A stretch of DNA of 64,000 nt from Colwellia maritima (GTDB lineage: Bacteria > Pseudomonadota > Gammaproteobacteria > Enterobacterales > Alteromonadaceae): the NCBI RefSeq assembly GCF_022669015.1, contig NZ_JAKKSL010000002.1:310001-374000 (forward strand). Direction: 5' to 3'. A program made the translations under genes and the position numbers. The notes under the pieces are model-generated. The model saw only the letters and a list, made by a program, of their open reading frames with translations. It did no database searches and was not told the DNA's origin. Below are positions 31,840 through 42,885 of the stretch, piece by piece; position 1 is the first letter of the stretch; each line of letters starts with the position of its first letter.

Positions 31840-34800
31840 ATGAAAAGTTTGAATAAAAAATTCAAATTAAGTCCTGTATGCATAGCCTTGCTTGCATCAA
31901 CAAGCCTTAATATAGCTGCTCAAGAAGTTACTGATAAAAGTAGCAATGCAAATGATAATGAAGAACAAATTGAAGTCATTGAAGTTACTGGTTTAAAAGG
32001 TAGCTTTAGAAAAAATATCAACGATAAACGGTTCTCAGAAAATATTTCTGATACGATCAATGCCGAAGATATCGGTAAAAGTACCGATCAAAACATCGCT
32101 GACGCGTTAGGTAGGGTTACCGGTGTTACTGTTGTCAGTTCAGATGGTGAAGGTACACAAATTACAGTTCGTGGTGCTGATGCTAACCAAAATAGCATCA
32201 CACTTAATGGTCAAACATTGACATCCACCGATTTTTCCCAAGCCGTTGATTTAAGTTCTTTCTCGGCAGATATCCTATCTAAATTAGAGGTGATAAAAAC
32301 TTCTAGTGCAGATCAGGATGAAGGTTCATTAGGTGCGTCAGTTAATTTGGTTTCCGTTCGACCTTTAGATCAAATGGAAAGTGTGCATTCAGTAACATTA
32401 CAAGGTCGTTATAACGACTTTTCAGACAAAACAAACCATAAGTTTCAACTCGCTCTTTCTGAAAAATTTTTAGATGATACTTTTGGGGTTGCTTTCACGG
32501 CATATGACGAAACAAATGCCTATCGTAAAGATCAATACAATGCTCAAAATTTTAAGGCATCACAAGAGTATGCGCAGGCAGTCGATCAAAATGGTAATGT
32601 AATTTCTAATGTAAAAGTCATCGAGCCTGAGGTGGTGAGTTACGAGCTTCACCAAAATGAAAGTAACCGTTATGGTGGTTCACTAGGACTTCAGTATTTA
32701 TTAGGTGATGTGACAGAATTTATGTTTGATGCCACCTACAGTAAACAAGAGTTAGTTAGAACTCAGGATTCTGTTCAAGCAAAAAGCTTTGCAAATAACC
32801 CTAACTGGGTTGAAGGTCAATTAGTGACTAGTTTTGTTAGACCGCCTAATCCATATAGCGACCCTATTGATTGGCTCCAAGTAGATACTGACACCTATGA
32901 TATGACTAAACGTATTAACCGTTTCGGTAACGGTAATATGCGTCGTTCAGATGGTGGCCAAGATAACGAAAACTTTAGTGCAACGCTAAATTTCAAAACA
33001 GAACTTACAGATTCATTCCGTGTAGAGGCACAAGTAGGCCACTCTTCGAGTAAATCAGAAAGCTTGCCAAATGCTAATACAACGATGGAAAATTATGTCC
33101 AAGTGCCCGGTTTTGCATTATGGGATGCAGGGGCCAATGTTGAGCCAGTAGGTGTTGACTGTACTAGCGGTATGTGTGGGATGGTTTACGGTAACTCTTT
33201 GGTTGATTTAGGTGATAACTTATATGCGTATGTTGACGAAGGTGGCGTTAACCGATTAGGTAATTATGACAATGTTGCTTCTACTGGTTTTAACCCTCAA
33301 GACATTTCGTCTTTTTTCTTAGGTTCTATTAATGAAATCGAACGTAACGTTGAAGATACCATTACCAATGCACAAGTAGATTTTGAATGGGATATCTATG
33401 AATATGGTATTACTTCGATAGAATTTGGTGCCAAAACTTCTACACGTAATAAAGTCGTTGACGATCAGAACTACAGCTTCCAGTCATTGCAAGCAACTGA
33501 AATAATCACTGACCCTGATACCGGCGAAACTATCGTTGAACTTGGCGGCTCTTTAGCTGACATTCGTGGTGACTTAATCGCCGGTGATCCAATTGAGTAT
33601 GATGATTTTATGGCGTCACTTGGTTACGGTCGTGAAGGCGCAACTGTTGGTTGGACGCCTATTGATGTAAAATTGGCAAAAGAAATGGTGTTAGGTGACG
33701 GTGATGTGATACGTAATGTTGATAACACAGCCACTCGTGAAACTGATTTAGATACTAAAGCGTTTTATTTTAAAACTAATTTCGAATTTTTAGATGGCAA
33801 ACTAACCGGTGACATAGGTGTACGTTATGTTGAAACCGAAGTAGAAGCACGTGGTTATTCTGGCGTTAGTTATTACGAACAGGATGGATCAGACTTAGAG
33901 CGTGAAGGTGATCGTATCACCTTAAGCCAATTAGCAGATAGAACATTGCCAGAATGTCCGGCAATTAATGCCGGAGCTGATGGTATTATTCAAGACTATG
34001 ATCTGAAATATCAACGTGTAGATGGTTTAGGTTGGGATACGAGTGCAGGTGCAGATCCATCAACGTGGACAAGAATTGCTGATTCAGGTCCATGCCATGA
34101 TGCAAGATTTGCAGACTACGCAGATGCATTAGGTAGTTTCCGCGCAGGTGAAGGTGCACAACCAACGTTAGGTGACTATGATTTGTTATGGAAAAGCATG
34201 TGGCGATATGCTGATGTAAGTACCGACCGCACATATGGTTGGGATAATTTACCTGAGTGGAACGGTTCGTCTGATGGCACTAACACCAATTACTCATGGG
34301 GGAGCTTCACTAATAATCAAGTGGCGGCAATACCGGCATTTAAAACACACAAGTATGAAAATATACTGCCTAGTTTAAATCTAAACTATGCATTTTCTGA
34401 TGAGTTTGTTGGTCGTTTTGCTGTGTCTAAGACCATGACTCGTCCAGAAATAGATTTATTACGTCCTGGTTATAAAGTAACCGAACAAGGTTACTGGGCA
34501 AATGGTAACACGAATAGTGGTCGTGTTGATATGTATAACACTCAATTAGAGCCTCTAGAATCAAACAATTTAGACCTGTCAGCAGAGTGGTATTTCAGTG
34601 ATACGGGATTGTTAAGTATTGCTTACTACAGAAAAGATATGTCTAATTTTACTGATCGTGAAACTACATTATCTTTAGTTAACAGTGTCAGAGATCCTGC
34701 TGATGCTCCGGTAAGTGGTGATGATCTAATTATGACAGACAGTGCTAATGTTGACGACTGTCATCCGATACGAGCCACTACCGAATTCGCCTACCAAGCA

Positions 34801-35502
34801 GGTGATCCTACTACCTTTAGCGATGACCCAAGTGATCGTTGTGCAAACATGACAGTGACTAAAACGGTTAATGCTAAAGATGCTAAAATTGAAGGCTTGG
34901 AAATTGGGTATATGGATACCTATGACTTTATACCTGAGACTTTTGGTTTACCTGAATGGACAGGTGGTTTCGGTGTATCAGCAAACTATACTTATCAACA
35001 AAGTGAATATGAGTCTGAATATTCATCGATTAATCCTAATCTTCTGCTACCTTCATACCCAGTAGCTGATACACCAGAGCATAGCTACAACTTTACTGGT
35101 TTTTGGGAACATGAGGGTCACCAGATTCGTTTGAGCTTTAGAGGAACGTCTGACTCACTCGTAGGTAAAGATTGGGCAAATGGTCAGTATGGTCGCAGTT
35201 GGAACCAAGGTTCTATCTGGAACGAGGGACGAAATACGTTAGATATTTCGGCTTCCTACAAAGTGAATGAAGATATTTCAGTGACATTCCAAGCAATCAA
35301 TTTAACCGATGAACCTTATCGCACTTACTTCACAAGTAGAACTTTAGAGGTAGTAAAAGTTGCTGCTGATAATGACGCGGGTTATGACTTTGCCGCGTTA
35401 GAAGAAGGGAATCCACTTGATGGTGATGCTCCAACACATCGTACTTACACTAAGTACAAAGTGGGTGCTACTTACCGTTTAGGTGTGCGCGTTAATTTCT
35501 AA
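31840..35502 (+). CDS. Large TonB-dependent receptor of the agar locus, copy 2
   Basis: An intact 1220-residue outer-membrane receptor. Signal peptide MKSLNKKFKLSPVCIALLAS, TonB-box-like IEVIEVTGLKGSF, plug motif INAEDIGKSTDQNIADALGR, VTGVTVVSSDGEG and QITVRGADANQ. The barrel ends YRLGVRVNF with terminal Phe. It belongs to the same Caulobacter-type group as the receptor at 24965-27742, but is about 300 residues longer, with extra extracellular loops. It is followed by a lipoprotein, a halogenase-like protein and SapC, probably one operon. Likely ligand: agaro- or porphyran oligosaccharides. Confidence 0.92.
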   Translation: MKSLNKKFKLSPVCIALLASTSLNIAAQEVTDKSSNANDNEEQIEVIEVTGLKGSFRKNINDKRFSENISDTINAEDIGKSTDQNIADALGRVTGVTVVSSDGEGTQITVRGADANQNSITLNGQTLTSTDFSQAVDLSSFSADILSKLEVIKTSSADQDEGSLGASVNLVSVRPLDQMESVHSVTLQGRYNDFSDKTNHKFQLALSEKFLDDTFGVAFTAYDETNAYRKDQYNAQNFKASQEYAQAVDQNGNVISNVKVIEPEVVSYELHQNESNRYGGSLGLQYLLGDVTEFMFDATYSKQELVRTQDSVQAKSFANNPNWVEGQLVTSFVRPPNPYSDPIDWLQVDTDTYDMTKRINRFGNGNMRRSDGGQDNENFSATLNFKTELTDSFRVEAQVGHSSSKSESLPNANTTMENYVQVPGFALWDAGANVEPVGVDCTSGMCGMVYGNSLVDLGDNLYAYVDEGGVNRLGNYDNVASTGFNPQDISSFFLGSINEIERNVEDTITNAQVDFEWDIYEYGITSIEFGAKTSTRNKVVDDQNYSFQSLQATEIITDPDTGETIVELGGSLADIRGDLIAGDPIEYDDFMASLGYGREGATVGWTPIDVKLAKEMVLGDGDVIRNVDNTATRETDLDTKAFYFKTNFEFLDGKLTGDIGVRYVETEVEARGYSGVSYYEQDGSDLEREGDRITLSQLADRTLPECPAINAGADGIIQDYDLKYQRVDGLGWDTSAGADPSTWTRIADSGPCHDARFADYADALGSFRAGEGAQPTLGDYDLLWKSMWRYADVSTDRTYGWDNLPEWNGSSDGTNTNYSWGSFTNNQVAAIPAFKTHKYENILPSLNLNYAFSDEFVGRFAVSKTMTRPEIDLLRPGYKVTEQGYWANGNTNSGRVDMYNTQLEPLESNNLDLSAEWYFSDTGLLSIAYYRKDMSNFTDRETTLSLVNSVRDPADAPVSGDDLIMTDSANVDDCHPIRATTEFAYQAGDPTTFSDDPSDRCANMTVTKTVNAKDAKIEGLEIGYMDTYDFIPETFGLPEWTGGFGVSANYTYQQSEYESEYSSINPNLLLPSYPVADTPEHSYNFTGFWEHEGHQIRLSFRGTSDSLVGKDWANGQYGRSWNQGSIWNEGRNTLDISASYKVNEDISVTFQAINLTDEPYRTYFTSRTLEVVKVAADNDAGYDFAALEEGNPLDGDAPTHRTYTKYKVGATYRLGVRVNF

Positions 35503-35560
35503 AAATTTAAAGGTTAGGGGTAGCTAAAGCTGTCCCTAATCAAAATATAGGTGTTAAATT

Positions 35561-37713
35561 ATGAAAACCTTTAAAAGTTCAAAAATGTTATTAGCAAGTT
35601 CAGTGATACTTGCACTATCTGGTTGTGGTTCAGACGATTACACCCCAGAAGCTAAGGCGAATAAAGCTGCCCCTACACATGGTGGTGACATAAGTATTGC
35701 ATTTCATGAAAAAGAGGCAATTAAATTTGTTAACTTATTAGGCACACTTTCCGGTGCTTCTTCTGGTGAAGGTGTTGCAACTGATACTGATGGTAATTAT
35801 CTGTCTGTTACTGATGTAACTTTTCAAACCTCTGGCTCTAGGGCTGATGAAATTGCCGCGTTAGGGGCAGAATTGAATGGTAACCAAATTGCCATTCGTC
35901 CATCGGCAATAGCGCCATATTTGGATAATGATCAAAGCCACACTATTGTCGTTAATTACAATATTTCTGATGGCCAAAATAAGACGCCTAGAGCGGCAAC
36001 GTTTACTTTTACAGGTGAAGATACAGCACCTGTTGCTACAGGAGATTTAGTGGGTAATTTCACTAAGGATCTTGGAACGGGTTTATTAAACTTATTTACC
36101 AATGTGTTTGATGAAGATCTTGAGCCTCTAGCAGTAGACGAGAATTCGATTATTGCAGATGGCGCTAACCCCTTTGATTTGGGATTAACCATTGTAGATA
36201 ACCTTCTGAACATAGATATTGCATCAGTGTCAGAACAAATTCCGGATGGTAATAAAGTCACGTTTAATTACACTTATAAAATTAAAGATCATAATCATGA
36301 AATTGAACGCAATATGGTCATTAATATTCTTGGTGTTAAAGATGTACCTGGTGCACCATTAATTCCTGACTACTTTTTAAGTAGTGAAATTAATGAAACT
36401 GATACCGTGCAGATATATGACCTTGCGCAAGATGTTGTGGATCGTGAAGGTGATAACGTTATTGTGCATGATATTACCTTAGATGGCTCAACTGATTTAC
36501 CTTATGGCGTAGAAATTGAAAATAACACGCTGTCTCTAGACCCTCACGCTTATTTTAACCAAGTTAATCATGGTGAATTTAAAGAGTTATTGTTTTCTTT
36601 CAAAGTTTCTGATGATCAAGGCAATACTTCAGATGGCGAGAGAACTCTTACCGTGAAGTTAAATGGTGAGCAAACCAATATGATTGCTGCATCGGGTTTT
36701 AAAGCGGGCTTTGAAGATGAAGCGCAAGTTGGTCCTTTAGATCAAAATGCTAATTCAGGTGGTTTTGTTTGGGGTTGGGTGGTTGGGCTTGTCCTGAAAA
36801 AGCTTTTCAAGCCGAATCAGCAAGAACGGGTAATTACGGTATGAGAATGGTTGGTTCATTCTGTCATTTCGAAATTCATAATGTTATCCCTGAAATTGAA
36901 GATAATCAAAAATATGCAATGTCTTATTGGCTAAGAAATGAAGAATCAAATGGTGTTGCAGGTAATCCTTACGTACCGCTATTTGCTAATGTTGGTGAAA
37001 CAGGATTAGATAATAAGTTTTGGGTAGGAACTCGCTATTTTGATCAAGGTTTGGCTAAATGGATGGAGCATGTACAAATGATCAATACCAATGAGTCAGG
37101 TAATTGGGATGGATATGAAAACTTATCGATGAACTTTGGTTTACTTAAATACGATGACTCCTACGCCGGTGGCTCACATGATATTGATGACTTAAATCTT
37201 GTTAAGTTTGGTCATTTTGATACTGCAGTTCATGATATGTTAGTTGCTGACGCAGGTTTGTTTGAAAATGCTGAAACGATAGTAAACACAGGTGGTGTTG
37301 TTGAAATTCGTGATGATGCAGGTGACCACAAGCTTTATGTTAATACATCAGGTGAAGCATCGGGTGTAACCATAAGCATACCAGTTAAAGCCGGTGCTAT
37401 TAGAGTGGGTGAACGGTATGCACTGTCGTTAGATGCACAACTGATTAACCATGATACACTTTATGCTGTAGATGCAGCGACAAAAGTTAACTTTAATGTT
37501 GCGCTATCAAATGGTACAGACTCTATTGCAGGCAATGGCGAAGGTACTACTGTGGGACCAAATGATTCAGCGATTGATATTATTATCACTGAAGAGCATG
37601 GTCGCAGTGCAGCAATTGATTGGTCAACTGAGATGATGACATTGAATATCACATTCACTGAGGCTAACGCAGAATATTACATCAATAATGTAAGATTGAT
37701 TGCTATCCCATAA
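35561..37713 (+). CDS. Cadherin-like lipoprotein with C-terminal carbohydrate-binding-like region, one frameshift
   Basis: A surface lipoprotein (lipobox ILALSGCGSDD) of about 715 residues after correction. The N-terminal 350 residues hold two or three beta-sandwich repeats with Asp-rich, Ca-type motifs (DTAPVATGD, KVSDDQGNTSDGERTLTV). The C-terminal half (ARTGNYGMRMVGS, YAMSYWLRNE, YYINNVRLIAIP) resembles a carbohydrate-binding beta-sandwich. The break is among G-runs at about 36770-36790, one base missing. Lying between TBDR and halogenase genes, it is the positional equivalent of a surface glycan-binding protein, though unlike SusD. No enzyme motif is visible. Confidence 0.75.
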
Positions 37714-37741
37714 AATCAGTATGTTAAGCGACTGATTAATT

Positions 37742-37765
37742 AAAATGGGGCCTAGGCCCCATTTT
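37742..37765. terminator. Perfect hairpin terminator
   Basis: AAAATGGGGCC / GGCCCCATTTT with almost no loop, followed by TTTTC-like bases (GTTTTC). It lies between the lipoprotein and halogenase genes and could attenuate the operon. Confidence 0.8.
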
Positions 37766-37794
37766 GTTTTCTGTAATTTAAGGTATTCAAGATT

Positions 37795-39345
37795 ATGAAA
37801 AACGTAATTAAATCCATTGTTATTGTTGGTGGTGGTACCGCAGGTTGGTTAACGGCGGGTATTGTTGCTGCTAGACATCAATCTCGTATTAGTAATGGCG
37901 AATTAACCATTACTTTAATTGAATCAAAAAATATTTCTACGGTTGGTGTGGGTGAAGGCACTTGGCCTACTATGCCAACAACGCTGCGTAGTATGGGAAT
38001 ATCAGAAACAGATTTTATTCGCGAATGTGATGCTTCATTTAAACAAGGAACAAAATTTGTTAATTGGGACAGTGAAACCACAACAAATCATTACTACCAT
38101 CCTTTCGATGTACCCAAGGGGGCGTTAGAAGGAGATATAGCCACTTATTGGTTAAGTCATGAGTCTGACAAATCATTAGCCGAGTTATTTACTAGCCAAG
38201 CTGCGTTATGTGACGGTGAGTTTGCGCCTAAAACTATTTCTGCTCCTGAATATGCAGGTTTCGCAAATTATGGTTATCACTTAGATGCAATTAAGTTTGC
38301 TGCTTTTTTGCATAAACACTGCGTAAATAAACTAGGGGTTCAGCATATCGTAGCGGATATTGAAGAAGTACAACTTTCTCCATCTGGTGACATTAATATA
38401 TTACAAACAATTGATGGTAATGCCATTACGGCAGACTTTTTTATTGATTGCAGTGGCTTTAGTTCTATTTTACTTGGCAAAGCTTTAGGTGTTGGATTCA
38501 AGAAAATTGATGACACGTTATTTGCTGATACAGCACTAGCTGTTCAAGTTCCGTATGCAAGTGGTAACGATACTATTGCTTCATATACGAAATCTACAGC
38601 ACAGTCTGCAGGTTGGATTTGGGATATTGGTTTACCATCTCGTCGTGGTGTGGGTTATGCCTATTCAAGTAAATATCAATCACGTGAAGGTGCCGAACAG
38701 GAATTGATGGCTTACATCAAAAGTAGTGGTGCTCATAGCGAAGGCTTGAAATTTAAAGAAATTAGCTTTCAAGCAGGGCATAGAGAAAAATTTTTTCACA
38801 AAAACTGTGTCGCTATAGGTTTGTCGGCAGGGTTTTTAGAGCCTTTAGAAGCCGCTGCACTTGTTATGATTGAACTATCGGCAACGATGATTGCTGAACA
38901 ATTACCTAAAACAAAAGACACTTTAACTATTATTGAAGGCCGTTTTAATGAAACGTTTCATTATCGATGGGAAAGGGTAATTGAGTTTTTAAAACTTCAT
39001 TATATTGTTAGTAACAGAAGTACCCCCTTTTGGTTAGACAACAGAAAAAAAGCAAGTATTCCAACGCGTTTACAAGAGCAAATGGCGCTTTGGCAATACA
39101 ATGTACCGACACAGTTTGATTTCAATAGGATCGGGGAGGTTTTTCAAGCAGCTAGTTATCAATTTGTACTTTATGGAAGCCAGTTTAGAACAGAGTCATT
39201 ATTCTCTATTGAGCCCGCCATTGAAAAATTTTCAGCAGAGCAAATAACACAAAACAAATTGCGTACAGAAAAATTACTCACATCATTACCCTCTAATCGT
39301 GAGTTAATAGCACAAATTCATACTTACGGTATGAAGAAGATATGA
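37795..39345 (+). CDS. Tryptophan-halogenase-like flavoprotein, copy 2
   Basis: An intact 516-residue FAD protein. FAD site IVIVGGGTAGWLTAGIVA; then VGVGEGTWPTMPTTL; SFKQGTKFVNWD holds the Lys expected in flavin halogenases; SAGWIWDIGLPSRRG is the region of the WxWxIP motif, here W-I-W-D-I-G-L-P. It is colinear with the copy at 23297-24852. It lies 81 bp after the lipoprotein gene and 69 bp before SapC. Presence in an agar locus suggests it acts on something imported by the TBDR rather than on tryptophan; this is inference. Confidence 0.9.
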   Translation: MKNVIKSIVIVGGGTAGWLTAGIVAARHQSRISNGELTITLIESKNISTVGVGEGTWPTMPTTLRSMGISETDFIRECDASFKQGTKFVNWDSETTTNHYYHPFDVPKGALEGDIATYWLSHESDKSLAELFTSQAALCDGEFAPKTISAPEYAGFANYGYHLDAIKFAAFLHKHCVNKLGVQHIVADIEEVQLSPSGDINILQTIDGNAITADFFIDCSGFSSILLGKALGVGFKKIDDTLFADTALAVQVPYASGNDTIASYTKSTAQSAGWIWDIGLPSRRGVGYAYSSKYQSREGAEQELMAYIKSSGAHSEGLKFKEISFQAGHREKFFHKNCVAIGLSAGFLEPLEAAALVMIELSATMIAEQLPKTKDTLTIIEGRFNETFHYRWERVIEFLKLHYIVSNRSTPFWLDNRKKASIPTRLQEQMALWQYNVPTQFDFNRIGEVFQAASYQFVLYGSQFRTESLFSIEPAIEKFSAEQITQNKLRTEKLLTSLPSNRELIAQIHTYGMKKI

Positions 39346-39414
39346 TCGATTAACCAAGCTAATTGAACAAGTTATAATAAATAGAACCAAGCAGAACTAA
39401 TTTTTGGAGAATGT

Positions 39415-40140
39415 ATGACCGCACAAACTGTTGAAATGTTAGATTCAATCAAACACAAGCACCTATGCGTAAATTCAGCTAACTATAATTGTGCTCAAAA
39501 CCATATCAATGTGGCAGCTGTTATGGTTAGTGAATTAAGCACACTTGTACATGAATACCCAATTTTTATCACCAAAAACAGCTCAACGGGTGAATTTCAA
39601 TTAAGTGCTGTATTGGGCTTTTCGATGGGTGAAAACCTTTACTTAAAAGGGGATTCCTGGCAAGCAAAATACTTACCATTAGATATTTTAAGAAGACCCT
39701 TTCAATTGGTAAAGCCAGAGCCAAATTCAAAAGCACAGGGGCATTTAGCGATTGATACAGCAAGCCCACAAATACAAGAAAAATTAGGTGAACGTCTTTT
39801 TGAAGCGAGTGGTAATCCAACCCCTTATTTACAGCGTATTCAGAAAACATTCTCTCAATTAATGCAAGGGGTTGAACAAACGAAAGCGTTATTAAAAACA
39901 GCTGATGAGCAGGGGTTAATTGAACCTGTGACTATTAATATTGAACTAAATGATGAAGAAAAAACCAGTTTAAAAGGCTTATATGCGATAAATCAAAAAG
40001 CAGTAACCGCCCTAAAAGGTAAAGCGTTAGAGGTTTGTCATCAAAGCGGTGTATTGCAGGTGTGTCATTTATTACTTTCGTCAGGACTTCATCTTGAAAA
40101 GTTGATAAAATGGAAAAATGCTCAAATAAGCATTGAATAG
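39415..40140 (+). CDS. SapC family protein, copy 2
   Basis: A 241-residue SapC protein, paralogue of the one at 22540-23283. Shared segments are VSELSTLVHEYPIFI, GENLYLKGDSWQAKYLPLDI and RRPFQLV. GGAG lies seven bases before the ATG. It ends the plus-strand TBDR-lipoprotein-halogenase-SapC row. Function unknown to me. Confidence 0.87.
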   Translation: MTAQTVEMLDSIKHKHLCVNSANYNCAQNHINVAAVMVSELSTLVHEYPIFITKNSSTGEFQLSAVLGFSMGENLYLKGDSWQAKYLPLDILRRPFQLVKPEPNSKAQGHLAIDTASPQIQEKLGERLFEASGNPTPYLQRIQKTFSQLMQGVEQTKALLKTADEQGLIEPVTINIELNDEEKTSLKGLYAINQKAVTALKGKALEVCHQSGVLQVCHLLLSSGLHLEKLIKWKNAQISIE

Positions 40141-40239
40141 TTAAACTAAGAGCTAAGTTAAAATTAGTGCCAGAAATTTTATTACGTTCTTTAATGCATT
40201 CAATAGAACCTTTTTAAACGTTGTTTAAAAGAGAACGTT

Positions 40240-42542
40240 ATGTCTAAACCAAATAATACGCTTAACACAGATAAAACCACTCGCAAATATTCTCCACCCC
40301 CGGTGGTTGGGGGGCGCTAAAAAGCTCGGCTAAGCATCTTATGCAGAGTGAAAACTCAGTAAAAAATGTCAAAGCGTTACTAAGAGCCAATCAACCTGGC
40401 GGTTTTGATTGTCCAGGCTGTGCTTGGGGCGATTCTGAAAAGGTAGGCAAAATTGATTTTTGTGAAAATGGTGTTAAAGCTATTGCGTGGGAAGCTACAA
40501 GCAAGCGTGTTGACGCCAACTTTTTCAAACAGTATTCCATCACTGAACTCAAAGGTTGGGATGATCACTCGCTCGAAAAAAGCGGCCGTTTAACTGAGCC
40601 AATGTTTTACAATGGTGAAAATGATCATTACCAACCTATTAGTTGGCAGCAAGCGTTTAACGTTATTGCCGACCACCTTAAAAACCTTTCATCTCCTAAC
40701 GAGGCTATGCTGTATACGTCTGGCCGTGCCAGTAATGAAGTAGCTTACTTGTATCAGTTATTTGGCCGTGTGTTAGGTACAAATAATTTTCCTGATTGTT
40801 CAAACATGTGTCATGAAGCCTCTGGAGTAGGAATGACCCGAAGCCTTGGTACAGGAAAAGGCACCGTAACCATGGATGACTTTGAGCACGCCGATGCTAT
40901 TTTTGTTTTTGGGCAAAATCCGGGGACAAATCATCCGCGCATGTTAGGCACTTTACGCAAAGCCAAAGCAAACGTGGTGCAACCATTGTTTCAATTAATA
41001 ATTTGAAAGAACGTGGGCTACAAAAATTTACCGATCCGCAAAGTGCGAAGGAAATGATCCTTTTCACGGGAACAACAATCAGTGGTTATTATTTTACGCC
41101 ACGATTAGGCGGTGATATGGCGTTATTACGCGGTGTTGCTAAGTGTTTATTTGAACGATTTGAACAAGATAAATCTGTACTTGATATAGATTTTATTACT
41201 GAACATTGCCTTGATTTTGAAGCTTATAAGCACAGTGTTGAGTTAAGCGCTTGGGATAAAATACTTAATCAATGTAGCTTAAGCAGAGCCGATATAGAAA
41301 AAATAACAGATATCTATACAAGCAGCAAAAAGGTAATTTTTACTTGGGCGATGGGGATCACTCAACACCGTCATTCGGTAGCAACGGTACGTGAGCTTGT
41401 TAACGTATTAATGTTAAGGGGTAACATAGGTAAAAAAGGCGGCGGCGCTTGTCCTGTTCGGGGGCATTCAAACGTGCAAGGTAATCGTACGGTTGGCATT
41501 AACGAAAAGCCATCGATAGAGTTTCTTGATTCGTTAGAAAAACAATATGCCTTTACTGTGCCCCATAGTTCAGGGTTTAATACGGTTGAGTCTATACAAG
41601 CCATGCTAACGGGTAAAGCTAAGGTATTTATTGCACTAGGCGGCAACTTTGCTGCGGCAACACCCGACACACAACGTACATATCACGCATTACAACAGTG
41701 CGATTTAACCGTGCAAATTAGCACTAAACTAAATAGAAGCCACTTAATGGCAGGGAAAAATGCCTTAATTCTTCCTTGTTTAGGGCGAACTGAGATTGAT
41801 CGCCAAACCAGTGGTGAACAGTGTATTACCGTGGAAGACTCGATGAGCATGGTGCATAGCTCAACAGGCCAAAATGAACCAGCCTTCAACGCTTTTACGT
41901 TCAGAAACAGCAATTATTGCCGGCATGGCAACAGCTGCGGTAGGTAATGATATTGTAGATTGGCAGAACCTTGCTAGTGATTATGCGTTAATTCGCGATG
42001 AAATTAGTGCGGTGATCCCCGGATTTGCTGACTACAATGAAAAAATAAAAGCAGGGCGCGGTTTCTATTTACAAAACTTAGCCGCACAGCGGCAATGGAA
42101 CACAGCTCAGAAAAAAGCCCTATTTTCTACGGCAGAGTTACCCGTACAACTCGCTTATGAAATTGCCCAAAATAACACAAAAAATCATGTGTTTACTTTG
42201 CAAACCTTACGTTCACATGATCAATACAATACCAGTATTTACGGCTTGGATGATCGTTATCGTGGTGTTTATGGGCAGCGAAAAGTTATTTTTATCAATG
42301 CCAATGACATGGCTACACTCTCATTAATCTCGGGTGATTTGGTAAAAATAACCACAGTTTCAACTGATCAGGTAACGCGTTCAGTCACCGACTTTAAAGT
42401 GATGGAATACGATATTCCTGCCGGCTGTATTGCGGCTTATTACCCTGAAACAAACCCATTAGTACCGTTAGAAAGCACGGCTGAAGACTGTGGTACACCC
42501 ACCTCTAAATCGATTCCTGTTACGCTAGAAAAGCTTAGTTGA
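40240..42542 (+). CDS. FdhF/YdeP-type molybdopterin oxidoreductase, three frameshifts
   Basis: A cytoplasmic molybdenum enzyme of the YdeP / formate-dehydrogenase-alpha-like group. The true start is ATG 40240 (MSKPNNTLNTDKTTRKYSPP), continuing after a break at about 40302 (run of five C, six expected) as GGWGALKSSAKHLMQSE. Then come FDCPGCAWGD with a Cys pair, YTSGRASNEVAYLYQLFGR, NFPDCSNMCHEASGVGM and FGQNPGTNHPRMLGTLR. Further breaks lie near 40976 (GG, three G expected) and near 41892 (extra T). The C-terminal Mo-cofactor domain ends around VMEYDIPAGCIAAYYPETNP. The corrected length is about 767 residues, as in YdeP. Physiological substrate is not established for this group; in E. coli YdeP is linked to acid resistance. 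Confidence 0.87.
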
Positions 42543-42569
42543 TTGCTGTAAGTTGATTGCTGTAAGTTG
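42539..42569 (+). repeat. Short tandem repeat TTGATTGCTGTAAG
   Basis: Two full copies and a partial third, right at the stop codon of the molybdoenzyme gene. Confidence 0.75.
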
Positions 42570-42594
42570 ATAGGTGTATGTATATAGGTAAACT

Positions 42595-42631
42595 AATAGG
42601 TAAGTGCTATTATTTAGTAAACTTACCTATT
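42595..42631. terminator. Hairpin between convergent genes
   Basis: Arms AATAGGTAAGT / ACTTACCTATT with a 15-nt loop. It covers the 3' end of the minus-strand gene at 42610 and probably ends transcripts from both sides. Confidence 0.55.
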
Positions 42632-42885
42632 AACTTTGCCACTAGCAATGTCAATATCATGGGCACACCAATCAGTACAATTTCTTTAACAAAAGGTAAA
42701 ATATACCTTAGTAATCCTAAACCATTTTTGGCTTTACCATCACCCTCGCCATGCGCATAGCCTTGTAAATTTATCTGATCAGCCCAACTGGTTTGATCTA
42801 AAGTAATCAAAAGTATGCTAACCAAAATAGAAACAACTAAAATAATAGTAGTACGTAATTTCCATTGTTCTTTTAAATATTTCAT
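42610..42885 (-). CDS. Small two-helix membrane protein
   Basis: A 91-residue protein with two transmembrane segments (residues about 14-30 and 68-87) and a hydrophilic middle, YAHGEGDGKAKNGLGLL. No family recognised. Its ATG overlaps the DUF4405 gene stop by 4 bp, so it is co-translated with that cytochrome-like protein and may be a subunit or accessory. Confidence 0.6.
   Translation of the reverse strand: MKYLKEQWKLRTTIILVVSILVSILLITLDQTSWADQINLQGYAHGEGDGKAKNGLGLLRYILPFVKEIVLIGVPMILTLLVAKLIGKFTK

Noticed and set aside
40290..40340. GC-rich hairpin CCACCCCCGGTGGTTGGGG
   Set aside because: First looked like a REP element, but it codes SPPPGGWGAL in the molybdoenzyme N-terminus once a missing C is restored.
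42541..42600. Tandem repeats after the YdeP-type gene as a possible cassette site
   Set aside because: No GTTRRRY/RYYYAAC pair or matching end upstream; simple tandem duplication explains it.
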